Shown here: piece by piece, positions 35,609 to 43,146 of the stretch
How the letters are laid out: every line of letters starts with the position of its first letter
How positions within the stretch are numbered: the first letter of the stretch is position 1
Assembly (NCBI GenBank): GCA_965233705.1
Contig: CBDDTF010000001.1
Span: 186,001-250,000, forward strand
DNA: 64,000 nucleotides
DNA from: Algihabitans sp965233705
GTDB taxonomy: Bacteria > Pseudomonadota > Alphaproteobacteria > Kiloniellales > DSM-21159
Direction of reading: 5' to 3'
Translations under genes and position numbers: made by a program
Notes under the pieces: generated by a model
What the model saw: the letters and a program-made list of their open reading frames with translations, nothing else
Database searches by the model: none
Told to the model about the DNA's origin: nothing

Positions 35609-36546
35609 AAGGCGTAGCCGACCGCCCGGTCGAAAGGCGGCAGAACGCCGTCGCCGATGGGCAGCGCCACGCGGCTTGGCGCCCCGAACAGGCTCAGGCC
35701 GACATAGTCCAGGAACTCGATCCGAACGACGGCGGCGTCGCAGGGCGCGGCCAGGTAGAGCCGGTCGCCGCGGCCCTGCTCGGGCGGCAGCACCCAGGCC
35801 AGCGCCTGGCGGGCGTCATCTTCCCGGGAGGGCTGTCCCCGGGAGGATTGTCCCCGGCAGGCTTGCGCCACCGGCCGGGTCCGCACGGTGTAGATGCCGG
35901 CGCGCGGCCGCACGAGCTCGCCCAGCGACACGGCCGTCACGCCGCCGAGCGTCTCCTGCACCCGCCCCTCGACGGTCCAGGGCCGGCCGAGACAGTCCGC
36001 GACCTCCGCCAGGCGCCCGTCTTTCAGCGCCGCGCGCACGCGGGTCGAGGAGTAGATGCGGCCGTTCGCGTCGCGGACGGGGGGCAGCGCGCTCACCCCG
36101 AACCCGAGGCGCCTGCCGAGCGCGCGCAACAGCGCGACGTCGCCGGCGCGCTTGCGGCCGAAGCGGTAGTCTTCGCCGACCACCACATGGCACAGGCCGA
36201 GGGTGCCGGCGAGCACCCGCTCGGCGAAGGCCGCGGGCTCCAGCTCCGCCAGGGCGCGGTCGAACCCGAAGGCGAAAATCCGGTCGATGCCGTGCCGGGC
36301 GAAGGCCTGGGCCTTGAGTTCGGGCGTCGACAGCCGGAAGGGGGCTTGGCCGGGGGCGAAGACTTGCCGGGGATGCGGCTCGAACGTCATCACCCCGGCC
36401 CCGACGCCCAGCGCGGCGGCGCGCGCCCGCGCCGCCCGGAGCAGCCGCTGATGGCCGCGGTGGACACCGTCGAAGTTGCCGATCGCCACGACGCCGCCGC
36501 GCGCCTGCGGCGGCACCGGATCGAACGTCGACTGCAGGAGCTGCAT
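35605..36546 (-). CDS. RibF-like FAD synthetase with degenerate riboflavin kinase domain
   Basis: The 313-residue protein has an intact FMN adenylyltransferase domain: IGNFDGVHRGHQ near 22-33, VVVGEDYRFGRKRAGD and YSSTRVRAAL. The C-terminal domain keeps PRAGIYTVRT but lacks the PTAN motif required by riboflavin kinases; the expected region reads GRVQETLGGVTAVSLGEL. An insertion encoded by three imperfect 15-bp repeats (35820-35865) adds a Ser/Arg/Gly-rich loop. The ATG at 36546 follows GGGAGG. It is the last gene of the meta-pathway operon and may supply FAD for the flavin enzymes. A second, complete RibF elsewhere is expected. Confidence 0.75.
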   Translation of the reverse strand: MQLLQSTFDPVPPQARGGVVAIGNFDGVHRGHQRLLRAARARAAALGVGAGVMTFEPHPRQVFAPGQAPFRLSTPELKAQAFARHGIDRIFAFGFDRALAELEPAAFAERVLAGTLGLCHVVVGEDYRFGRKRAGDVALLRALGRRLGFGVSALPPVRDANGRIYSSTRVRAALKDGRLAEVADCLGRPWTVEGRVQETLGGVTAVSLGELVRPRAGIYTVRTRPVAQACRGQSSRGQPSREDDARQALAWVLPPEQGRGDRLYLAAPCDAAVVRIEFLDYVGLSLFGAPSRVALPIGDGVLPPFDRAVGYAF

Positions 36547-36608
36547 GGCGTCTACCTCCCTCCCCGATCGCTTCTGCGCCACGGCGCCGCGCCTCCAGGC
36601 CCGGGCGC

Positions 36609-37202
36609 TCACGCGCGGCTCAGGCGCAGCCGCTTCAGGTGGTCTTGTAGAAAGTCGAGACGGTCGTTGCCCCAGAAGACCGCCTCGCCGATCACCAGCG
36701 AGGGCACGCCGAACACGCCGTCCCGCCGGGCTTCGGCCGCGTGCTCTTGCAGCGCGGACCGGTGCTCCGGCGCGTCCGCCGCCGCGCAGAGCGCCGCGGG
36801 ATCGAGGCCGCTGCGCCGCGCGACCTCGCGCAGCACCTCGAGATCGCCGAGGTCGCGGCCCTCGGCCCAGGCCAGGCGCATGGCCTCGACCAGGTAGGGG
36901 CGCAGACACCCCGCGCGTTCGGCCAGCAGGCTGGCGGCGCCGGCCCGCGTGGGGTCGGAGGTCGCCGGCGGCGGGGTCATGGGAATGCCGAGCCGCTCGG
37001 TCCAGCGCGCCAGGTCCTGCCGCACGGCAGGCAGCTTGGCCTTGACCCGCTCGGGATCGGAACGGCCGTCCCAACCGCCGAGCGGGCGCCAGACCAGCTC
37101 GACGTGGAAGGCCTCGAAAAGGTCCCACATCGTCTTGCTGGCGAGATAGCAGTAGGGGCTGCGGAAGTTGAAGTAGAGCTTGAGGGCGGCCGCATCAGTC
37201 AT
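36609..37202 (-). CDS. 2-hydroxychromene-2-carboxylate isomerase family protein (DsbA-like), divergent copy
   Basis: The 197-residue thioredoxin-fold protein has LKLYFNFRSPYCYLAS, with Ser in the position of the DsbA/GST active residue, and the C-terminal DGVFGVPSLVIGEAVFWGNDRLDFL typical of the HCCA isomerase/kappa-GST group. It is more distant from NahD than the gene at 58875. The start overlaps the upstream decarboxylase gene by 8 nt, so it is co-translated with the lower pathway. It probably isomerises a ring-cleavage product with glutathione; the exact substrate is unknown. Confidence 0.8.
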   Translation of the reverse strand: MTDAAALKLYFNFRSPYCYLASKTMWDLFEAFHVELVWRPLGGWDGRSDPERVKAKLPAVRQDLARWTERLGIPMTPPPATSDPTRAGAASLLAERAGCLRPYLVEAMRLAWAEGRDLGDLEVLREVARRSGLDPAALCAAADAPEHRSALQEHAAEARRDGVFGVPSLVIGEAVFWGNDRLDFLQDHLKRLRLSRA

Positions 37203-37986
37203 GCCGCGCGACTCCCCCGCCCAGCTCCACATGGACCTCGACGGTGCCCAAGGTCTGGAACTCGCCGCAGACGTGCTGGCCGGCGGCAAGGGGGGCGGCC
37301 GCAGTGGCGCCGCCGGCCAGCACAAGGCTGCCGGGCTCCAGGCGTTCGCCCCAACGCGCGACCAGCTCGGCCGCCGCCACGAGCGAGCGCAGCGGATGGC
37401 CCAGGATGGCCGCCGTCGAGCCGATCTCCACGGGGTGCCCGTCCAGCTTCAGGAGAATGCCCAGATTGCCCACCTCCGTGGCGGGCGGCTGCCAGCGACC
37501 GATCACGAAGCCGGCCGAGGAGGCGTTGTCGGCGATCACGTCGCCGAGGGCGAACTTGAAGTCCCGGTAGCGGCTGTCGATGATCTCCAGCGCCGGCGCC
37601 ACGGCGCTCACCGCGTCGAGGGCCTCGAGCGCGCTGACCCGGCCGGCCAGCGGCTTGCCGATCAGGTAGGCGACCTCCGGCTCGACCCGGGGGTGCACGA
37701 AGGCGGCGAGGTCGAGGCGGCCGCCCTCGGGGACCTGCATGGCATCGGTCAGCCGCCCCCAGACCACCTCGTCGACGCCCACCTGCTCCATCTTCTGGCG
37801 GCTGGTCAGGCCCATCTTCACGCCGACACGCCGTTCGCCGCGCTGGAGCCGGCGGGCGATCGAGAGGGCCTGCACCGCATAGGCCTCCTCCACCCCCAGC
37901 GCGCTCTGGCCGCTGATCTGCGGGATGGCGGTGGCGGCGCGGGCCGCCGTGTCGAGCGAGGCCGCCAGGCTGCGAAGATCCGTCAT
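37195..37986 (-). CDS. dmpH: 4-oxalocrotonate decarboxylase-like (DmpH/XylI family)
   Basis: The 263-residue protein belongs to the hydratase/decarboxylase family. GVKMGLTSRQKMEQVGVDE and EIIDSRYRDFKF-VIADNASS match DmpH/XylI more closely than DmpE. It decarboxylates 2-oxo-3-hexenedioate to 2-oxopent-4-enoate in the meta-cleavage pathway, normally in complex with the hydratase whose gene is at 40082. The ATG at 37986 has GGAGG about 12 nt upstream. The gap to the aldolase gene holds a palindromic repeat. Confidence 0.83.
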   Translation of the reverse strand: MTDLRSLAASLDTAARAATAIPQISGQSALGVEEAYAVQALSIARRLQRGERRVGVKMGLTSRQKMEQVGVDEVVWGRLTDAMQVPEGGRLDLAAFVHPRVEPEVAYLIGKPLAGRVSALEALDAVSAVAPALEIIDSRYRDFKFALGDVIADNASSAGFVIGRWQPPATEVGNLGILLKLDGHPVEIGSTAAILGHPLRSLVAAAELVARWGERLEPGSLVLAGGATAAAPLAAGQHVCGEFQTLGTVEVHVELGGGVARHD

Positions 37987-38039
37987 GGTCTGATCCGTCC
38001 TCCGGAGTGTGGAAGAAGCGCCGCGTCCAAGCGGGGCCC

Positions 38040-38078
38040 GTGATCGGCGGGTCCGCGGGAGCGCGGCCGGACGATCAC
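38040..38078. repeat. Palindromic repeat overlapping the aldolase stop codon (copy F)
   Basis: GTGATCG (38040-38046) pairs with CGATCAC (38072-38078) around a GC-rich inner stem starting GTCCGCG. The right arm contains the complement of the TGA stop of the aldolase gene (38075-38077). The arms resemble those of copies D and E. It sits inside an operon, so it is more likely an RNA stabiliser or attenuator than a full terminator. Confidence 0.65.
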
Positions 38079-39109
38079 GACCCGCGCTCGCCGCCGGCGG
38101 CTTGGGCACCGGCCAGGTCGAGCGCGACGTCGACGATCATGTCCTCCTGGCCGCCGACCATCTTGCGACGGCCCAGTTCGACGAGGATCTCGCGGGTGTC
38201 GATGCCGTAGAGCTCCGAGGCGGCCTCGGCATGGCGCAGGAAGCTGGAGTAGACGCCGGCGAAACCCAGGCTGAGGCTTTCCCGGTCGATGCGCACGGGG
38301 CGGTCCTGCAGGGGGCGAACGAGGTCGTCGGCGGCGTCCATCAATGCGAAGAGGTCGCAGCCCTGGTCGATCCCCTGGCGCAGCATCACCGCAACCAGCA
38401 CCTCAAGCGGCGCGTTGCCGGCCCCCGCGCCCATCCCGGCGAGCGAGGCGTCGACCCGCGTCGCGCCCTCTTCCAGCGCGGCGATCGAGTTGACCACGCC
38501 GAGCGAGAGGTTGTGGTGGCAGTGCACGCCGACGGCGGTCTCCGGCCGCAGGGCGGCGCGGACCGCCCGGATCCGCTGGCGCATCTCCTCCGGCAGCAGG
38601 CTGCCGGCGCTGTCGGTGACGTAGACCGTCTGGGCGCCGTAGCTCTCCATCAGACGCGCCTGCTCCGCCAACCCCTGGGGCGTGTTCATGTGCGCCATCA
38701 TCAAGAAGCCGACCGTGTCGTAGCCCAGCTCGCGCGCAATGGGGATGTGCTGCTGGGCGGTGTCGGCCTCGGTGCAGTGGGTGGCGATCCGGCAGGAGCG
38801 CGCGCCGGCCTCGTAGGCCGCCGTCAGGTCGTCGCGCGTGCCGATGCCCGGCAGGGACAGGACGGTCACCGCCGCGCGTTCGACCGCCTCGACCACGGCG
38901 GCGATCCACTCCAGGTCGGTGTTGGAGCCGAAGCCGTAGTTGAAGCTGTTGCCGGCCAGGCCGTCGCCGTGGGTGATCTCGATGGCGTCGACGCCGGCCC
39001 GGTCCAGCGCCCGGGCGATCCGCACCACGTCATCGGTGGCGAAGCGATGGCGCAGGGCATGCATGCCGTCGCGCAGGGTCACGTCCTGGATATAGATCTC
39101 GTCGCTCAT
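38075..39109 (-). CDS. dmpG: 4-hydroxy-2-oxovalerate aldolase (DmpG/MhpE family)
   Basis: The 344-residue TIM-barrel aldolase has VTLRDGMHALRHRF at 10-23, supplying the catalytic Arg and metal-binding Asp. It also has THGDGLAGNSFNYGF, and GVHCHHNLSLGVVNS as the metal-binding His pair. It cleaves 4-hydroxy-2-oxovalerate to pyruvate and acetaldehyde, which is channelled to the dehydrogenase partner encoded 14 nt upstream. The last residues (Gly-Ser-stop) are encoded by the start of a palindromic repeat. Confidence 0.93.
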   Translation of the reverse strand: MSDEIYIQDVTLRDGMHALRHRFATDDVVRIARALDRAGVDAIEITHGDGLAGNSFNYGFGSNTDLEWIAAVVEAVERAAVTVLSLPGIGTRDDLTAAYEAGARSCRIATHCTEADTAQQHIPIARELGYDTVGFLMMAHMNTPQGLAEQARLMESYGAQTVYVTDSAGSLLPEEMRQRIRAVRAALRPETAVGVHCHHNLSLGVVNSIAALEEGATRVDASLAGMGAGAGNAPLEVLVAVMLRQGIDQGCDLFALMDAADDLVRPLQDRPVRIDRESLSLGFAGVYSSFLRHAEAASELYGIDTREILVELGRRKMVGGQEDMIVDVALDLAGAQAAGGERGS

Positions 39110-39123
39110 GCGTCGTCGCTCCC

Positions 39124-40074
39124 TTACTGCGCGGCCGCCGCGCCGCTCGTCCGGTCCAGCCAGCGCTCCGCCGTCGCCAGCGCGGCGGAGGTCATGATGT
39201 CCAGGTTGCCCGCGTAGGCCGGCAGGTAGTGGGCCGCGCCCTCGACCTCGAGCAGGATCGTCGACTTGAGCCCGGCGAAGGCGCCGTAGCCCGGAATGCG
39301 CACGGGGTTGTTGTCGCCGAAGCGCTCGAACTGGACGCTCTGCTTGAGGCGGTAGCCGGGAACGTAGTCCTGCACGGCCGCCACCATGGCCTCGACGCTC
39401 TGCGCGATCGCCTCCGGCTCGGCCCCCTGGCTGAGCACGTAGATCGTGTCGCGCATCAGCAGCGGCGGCTCGGCCGGATTGAGGATGATGACCGCCTTGC
39501 CCCGCGCGGCGCCGCCAACCGTCTCGAGGGCGCGCGCGGTGTTGTGGGTGAACTCGTCGATGTTGGCCCGCGTCCCCGGCCCCGCCGAGCGCGAGGAGAC
39601 CGAGGCGACGATCTCGGCGTAGGGCACCGCCTCGGCGACGCGGGCCACCGCGTGCACGATGGGGATCGTCGCTTGGCCGCCGCAGGTGACCATGTTGACG
39701 TTCTGCTCGGCGAGATGCTGGTCCAGGTTGACCACCGGCACGCAGTGCGGCCCGAGCGCGGCCGGCGTCAGGTCGATCACCTGCTTGCCGTGGGCGGCGC
39801 AGATCGCGTTGTGTTTGCGGTGCGCGGCGGCGGAGGTGGCATCGAAAACCACGCCGATCTCCCGCCACAGCGGCATGTCGAGTAGGGCCTCCAGCCCGCC
39901 GGCCGTGTTCGCCACCCCCAGCCGCTCGGCGCGCGCCAGCCCGTCGGAGTTGGGGTCGACGCCGACCAGCGCCCCCATCGCGATGCGGCGCCCGGTGCGC
40001 AGCACCTTCATCATCAGGTCGGTGCCGATGTTGCCCGAGCCGAGGATGGCGCACTTGGTTGTCGTCTGGCTCAT
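39124..40074 (-). CDS. dmpF: Acetaldehyde dehydrogenase, acylating (DmpF/MhpF family)
   Basis: The 316-residue protein has the NAD motif LGSGNIGTD at 11-19 and the catalytic Cys in VTCGGQAT (Cys131). The GNNPVRIPGYGAF-type C-terminal region also matches. It oxidises acetaldehyde with CoA to acetyl-CoA, in complex with the aldolase. AAGGAG lies 10 nt before the ATG. It is the middle gene of the operon, 7 nt after the hydratase gene. Confidence 0.94.
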   Translation of the reverse strand: MSQTTTKCAILGSGNIGTDLMMKVLRTGRRIAMGALVGVDPNSDGLARAERLGVANTAGGLEALLDMPLWREIGVVFDATSAAAHRKHNAICAAHGKQVIDLTPAALGPHCVPVVNLDQHLAEQNVNMVTCGGQATIPIVHAVARVAEAVPYAEIVASVSSRSAGPGTRANIDEFTHNTARALETVGGAARGKAVIILNPAEPPLLMRDTIYVLSQGAEPEAIAQSVEAMVAAVQDYVPGYRLKQSVQFERFGDNNPVRIPGYGAFAGLKSTILLEVEGAAHYLPAYAGNLDIMTSAALATAERWLDRTSGAAAAQ

Positions 40075-40081
40075 GGGGTGA

Positions 40082-40876
40082 CTACTCCTTGTCGAAAGCG
40101 ACGCTGACGCCGCCGAGCCCCTCGATGCGGGCCTCGATCACGTCGCCGGGCGCGACCGCCGCGACCGGCCCCAGGGCACCGGACATGATCTGGTCGCCGG
40201 CGACCAGCGGCCGGCCGACCCGGACCATGGTACGGGCCAGCCAGAGCGCGGCGTTGAGCGGGTGGCCGAGACAGGCGGCGCCGGCGCCGGTGGAGATCGG
40301 ATCGCCGCGTCGCGTCATCGCCATGCCGCAGGTGCGCAGGTCCAGGCGCGCCAGGGGCACCGGCCTGGCGCCGAGCACGTAGAGGCCGCTGGAGGCGTTG
40401 TCGGCGATGGTGTCGAGGATGCCGATGTCCCAGCCGGCGATCCGCGAGTCGACCACCTCCAGGGCCGGCAGCACGTAATCGACCGCGCCGATCAACTCGG
40501 GCAGGGTCAGGTCCGCCTGCGTCAGGTCACGCCCGAGGACGAAGGCGACCTCGGCCTCGGCGCGCGGCTGCAGCAGCCGTCCGACGGGCACGCCCCAGCC
40601 TTCGGGCACGGCCATGTCGGCGAACAGCATGCCGTAGTCCGGCTGGTCGACCCCGAGCTGGCGCTGCACGGCGCGGCTGGTCAGCCCGATCTTGCGGCCG
40701 ACGAGGCGCCGGCCCGCCTTGATCGAGCGCAGGGTGTTGACCTCCTGGACCGCGTAGGCGGCTTCCAGATCGCCGGCGGCCAGCAGGGCGCGGATCGGCG
40801 CGCAGGGCTGCCTGGCGTCCTGGGCGTCCCAGAGGTTGTCGGCGGCCTGCTGAATGGCATCGGACAAGCTGGACAT
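40082..40876 (-). CDS. dmpE: 2-oxopent-4-enoate hydratase (DmpE/MhpD family)
   Basis: The 264-residue protein has GRKIGLTSRAVQRQLGVDQPDYG and EVVDSRIAGWDIGILDTIADNASS, which match DmpE rather than DmpH. It hydrates 2-oxopent-4-enoate to 4-hydroxy-2-oxovalerate. It is a diverged paralog of the gene at 37195. The ATG at 40876 comes six bases after the aldehyde dehydrogenase stop and has no strong ribosome site of its own, suggesting coupling. Confidence 0.87.
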   Translation of the reverse strand: MSSLSDAIQQAADNLWDAQDARQPCAPIRALLAAGDLEAAYAVQEVNTLRSIKAGRRLVGRKIGLTSRAVQRQLGVDQPDYGMLFADMAVPEGWGVPVGRLLQPRAEAEVAFVLGRDLTQADLTLPELIGAVDYVLPALEVVDSRIAGWDIGILDTIADNASSGLYVLGARPVPLARLDLRTCGMAMTRRGDPISTGAGAACLGHPLNAALWLARTMVRVGRPLVAGDQIMSGALGPVAAVAPGDVIEARIEGLGGVSVAFDKE

Positions 40877-40881
40877 GGCGC

Positions 40882-42375
40882 TCACAGCTTCATGCAGACG
40901 TTGGACAGCTCGGAGTAGAACTCCAGGGAGTGCAGGCCGCCCTCGCGGCCGATGCCCGAGGCCTTGGTGCCGCCGAAGGGCGTGCGCAGATCGCGCAGGA
41001 ACCAGGAATTGACCCAGACCACGCCGGCCTCGAGCCGCCGCGCGAGGCGATGGCTGCGCGCGCTGTCCCCGGTCCAGAGCGCCGCCGCCAGGCCGTAGGG
41101 CGTGGCGTTGGCCAGGGCCAGCACCTCCTCCTCGCTGTCGAAGGGGCGGATGTGGCAGCAGGGACCGAAGATCTCTTCGGTCACCACCCGGCTGTCGTCG
41201 GCAAGCCCCGTCCAGATGGTGGGCTCGATCCACCAGCCGCCGTCCAGCGCGCCCATCGGCGGGATGCCGCCGCCGGTGACCACGGTGGCCCCCTCGGCCG
41301 CCGCCAGGTCGTAGTAGCTCTTCACCTTGTCGCGGTGGGCCCGCGAGATCAGCGGCCCCAGCTCGGTCTCCTCGTCGTCGAAATGCCCCGGCTTGAGCGC
41401 CGCCGCCCGCTCGGCCAGCGCGGCGACGAAGGCGGCGAAGATCGGCCGCTCGACATAGAGGCGCTCGGTGCCGAGGCAGACCTGGCCGCAGTTGGCGAAG
41501 ACGGAGCGCAGGGTGCCCTCCAGCGCCGCGTCGAAGTCGGCGTCGGCGAAGACGATGCCCGGGTTCTTGCCGCCCAGCTCGAAGGAGACGTCGCGCACGC
41601 CCGCCGCCGCCGCCTGCATGATCGCCTCGCCGGTCCGGGTCTCGCCGGTGAAGGTGATGGCGTCGACGCCCGGGTGGCGGGTCAGGAACTCGCCGGCGGC
41701 CGCGGGTCCGTGGCCGTGCACCACGTTGTAGACGCCGGGCGGAATGCCGACCGCGTTCATCACCTCGCCCAGCAGCGTCGCGGTCTGCGGCGTCTCCTCG
41801 GAGGGCTTGACCACCACGCAGTTGCCGCAGGCCAAAGCGGGGCCGACCTTCCAGGTCATCAGCAGCAGCGGCAGGTTCCAGGGACTGATCACCGCGATCA
41901 CGCCCTTGGGCTTGCGCACCGCGTAGTTGACCGCCCCCTGCCCGTCCGGCGTCTCCAGAAAGAAGCTCTCGGTCGGCACGCTCTTCACCAGGTCGGCAAA
42001 GACCCGGAAGTTGGCCGCGCCGCGCGGAATGTCGATGCTACGGGCCAGCGCGCGCGGCTTGCCGGTATCGGCCACCTCGGCCGCCAGGAAGTCGTCGAAG
42101 CGGCGGCCGATCTCGTCGGCGACCGCATGCAGCAGGGCCAGGCGCTCGCTCGTCGGCATGCGGCCCCAGGGACCGTGCAGCGCGTCGCGCGCGGCCGCGA
42201 CGGCCAGGTCGACCTCCTCGGCCGTGGCCTCCGGCACGGTTCCGAGGGTTTCGCCGGTGGTCGGACAGAGATTGGCGAACACCTGGCCGCCGGTTCCGGC
42301 GACGAAGGCGCCGTCGATGAAGTGGCGGATCTCGCGCAGATCCGCCGGCCCGCCTGGCGCGGTGTGCTTGGGCAT
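40882..42375 (-). CDS. dmpC: 2-hydroxymuconic semialdehyde dehydrogenase (DmpC/XylG family)
   Basis: The protein of about 497 residues is a member of the aldehyde dehydrogenase superfamily, with SPWNLPLLLMTWKVGPALA, FTGET near 242-246, Glu266 in FELGGK and the nucleophile Cys300 in NCGQVCLG. The close pattern to DmpC/XylG and the operon context favour 2-hydroxymuconic semialdehyde as substrate. An aryl aldehyde cannot be excluded. The ATG at 42375 has AGGGAGG at 5 nt and is preferred over an upstream ATG at 42399. Confidence 0.9.
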   Translation of the reverse strand: MPKHTAPGGPADLREIRHFIDGAFVAGTGGQVFANLCPTTGETLGTVPEATAEEVDLAVAAARDALHGPWGRMPTSERLALLHAVADEIGRRFDDFLAAEVADTGKPRALARSIDIPRGAANFRVFADLVKSVPTESFFLETPDGQGAVNYAVRKPKGVIAVISPWNLPLLLMTWKVGPALACGNCVVVKPSEETPQTATLLGEVMNAVGIPPGVYNVVHGHGPAAAGEFLTRHPGVDAITFTGETRTGEAIMQAAAAGVRDVSFELGGKNPGIVFADADFDAALEGTLRSVFANCGQVCLGTERLYVERPIFAAFVAALAERAAALKPGHFDDEETELGPLISRAHRDKVKSYYDLAAAEGATVVTGGGIPPMGALDGGWWIEPTIWTGLADDSRVVTEEIFGPCCHIRPFDSEEEVLALANATPYGLAAALWTGDSARSHRLARRLEAGVVWVNSWFLRDLRTPFGGTKASGIGREGGLHSLEFYSELSNVCMKL

Positions 42376-42388
42376 CCAGCCCTCCCTC

Positions 42389-42718
42389 TCAAAGATCACC
42401 CGCCGGCCCCCGTGGATGGGGGGCGGGCCGGAGCGTCAGGTCGCTGCGCGGGAGCAGACGGCAAGCCAGCGCCAGACCGCGCGCAGCCGCCGCCGCGTCG
42501 ACCCAGTCCCGGCTCATCACCAGCCGTCTCACCTGCCCCTGCAGGATCTCGACCCGGCAGGCGCCGCAGCCGCCGCCGCGGCACCCGACGGGGATCGCGC
42601 GCAGGCCGGCCCGCTCCATGGCCAGGAGCACGCGCTCGTCGCCCCGGCAGGTAAAGGCCTCGCCGCTGCTCAGCCGCACCCTGAAGGGGCCGTTGTCTCG
42701 ATCCGAACCAGAGGCCAC
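42389..42718 (-). CDS. Plant-type 2Fe-2S ferredoxin (XylT/DmpQ-like)
   Basis: The 109-residue protein has the cluster ligands Cys46, Cys51, Cys54 and Cys86 in the pattern C-x4-C-x2-C...C of chloroplast-type ferredoxins. Small ferredoxins of this kind (XylT, DmpQ, NahT) reactivate catechol 2,3-dioxygenase by re-reducing its iron. The XylE-type dioxygenase gene is about 2 kb away across the divergent regulator. It is the first gene of the operon, and the only supported start is a GTG at 42718. Confidence 0.85.
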   Translation of the reverse strand: MASGSDRDNGPFRVRLSSGEAFTCRGDERVLLAMERAGLRAIPVGCRGGGCGACRVEILQGQVRRLVMSRDWVDAAAAARGLALACRLLPRSDLTLRPAPHPRGPAGDL

Positions 42719-42816
42719 AGGCGGTCGCCCCGCTCCACGGTTTCACCAGGCCGGTCGGCCCCGCAGGACCGCTTCGGCCGTCGGTCGACACTCTCCGGAT
42801 CACCGTTCGCGCCCGC

Positions 42817-42834
42817 ATCACCCGAACAGGTGAT
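42817..42834. promoter_or_regulatory. Candidate operator, inverted repeat shared with the ligA operon
   Basis: ATCACCCGAACAGGTGAT is an imperfect dyad with perfect ATCACC/GGTGAT arms. Its central 16 bp (42818-42833) recur exactly at 60735-60750. It lies about 100 bp upstream of the ferredoxin GTG. A further half site ATCACC lies 18 bp away at 42799-42804. The neighbouring LuxR-type protein is the obvious candidate binder. Confidence 0.6.
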
Positions 42835-42930
42835 CAGCCAAGCGCGCCGCTATGGCTGAGTTTCCCGCCGTCACCCCGGCCGACGGCGGGACGCAGATGG
42901 CCAAAGTGCCGGCGACCCAAAGTGCCGGCG

Positions 42931-42974
42931 GCTCCCGGGCGGCTCCCGGGTAGCCCCCAGGTAGCCCCCGGGCG
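42931..42974. repeat. 11-bp tandem repeat, four copies
   Basis: Units GCTCCCGGGCG, GCTCCCGGGTA, GCCCCCAGGTA and GCCCCCGGGCG follow one another at 42931, 42942, 42953 and 42964. With a period near one helical turn they would present repeated faces to a DNA-binding protein, or they may simply reflect slippage. Confidence 0.8.
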
Positions 42975-43146
42975 GCCGACGCGGCCCCGCCGTCCGACGC
43001 ACCGGCGTTTGACAATATGCAAAACTGTATGCAGGCTTATTAATCACGAAGTCTTCCCCGGACCGGAGCCGCCCGCGATTTGCGGCGGCCGGCGGGAAGA
43101 TCGAAACAGAGGCGGCAAACAGCCGCCCGCAGGGAGGATGGTCAAG

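Larger units (their letters stand above)
42719..43146. other. Divergent control region between the ferredoxin operon and the LuxR-type gene
   Basis: This 428-nt gap has no convincing gene. It holds the 18-bp inverted repeat at 42817-42834, a 14-nt direct repeat CCAAAGTGCCGGCG (42901-42914 and 42917-42930), an 11-bp tandem array (42931-42974) and an A+T-rich stretch at 43008-43047. That stretch contains TTGACA (43009-43014) and two TATGC direct repeats, so it probably carries the regulator promoter. Confidence 0.6.
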
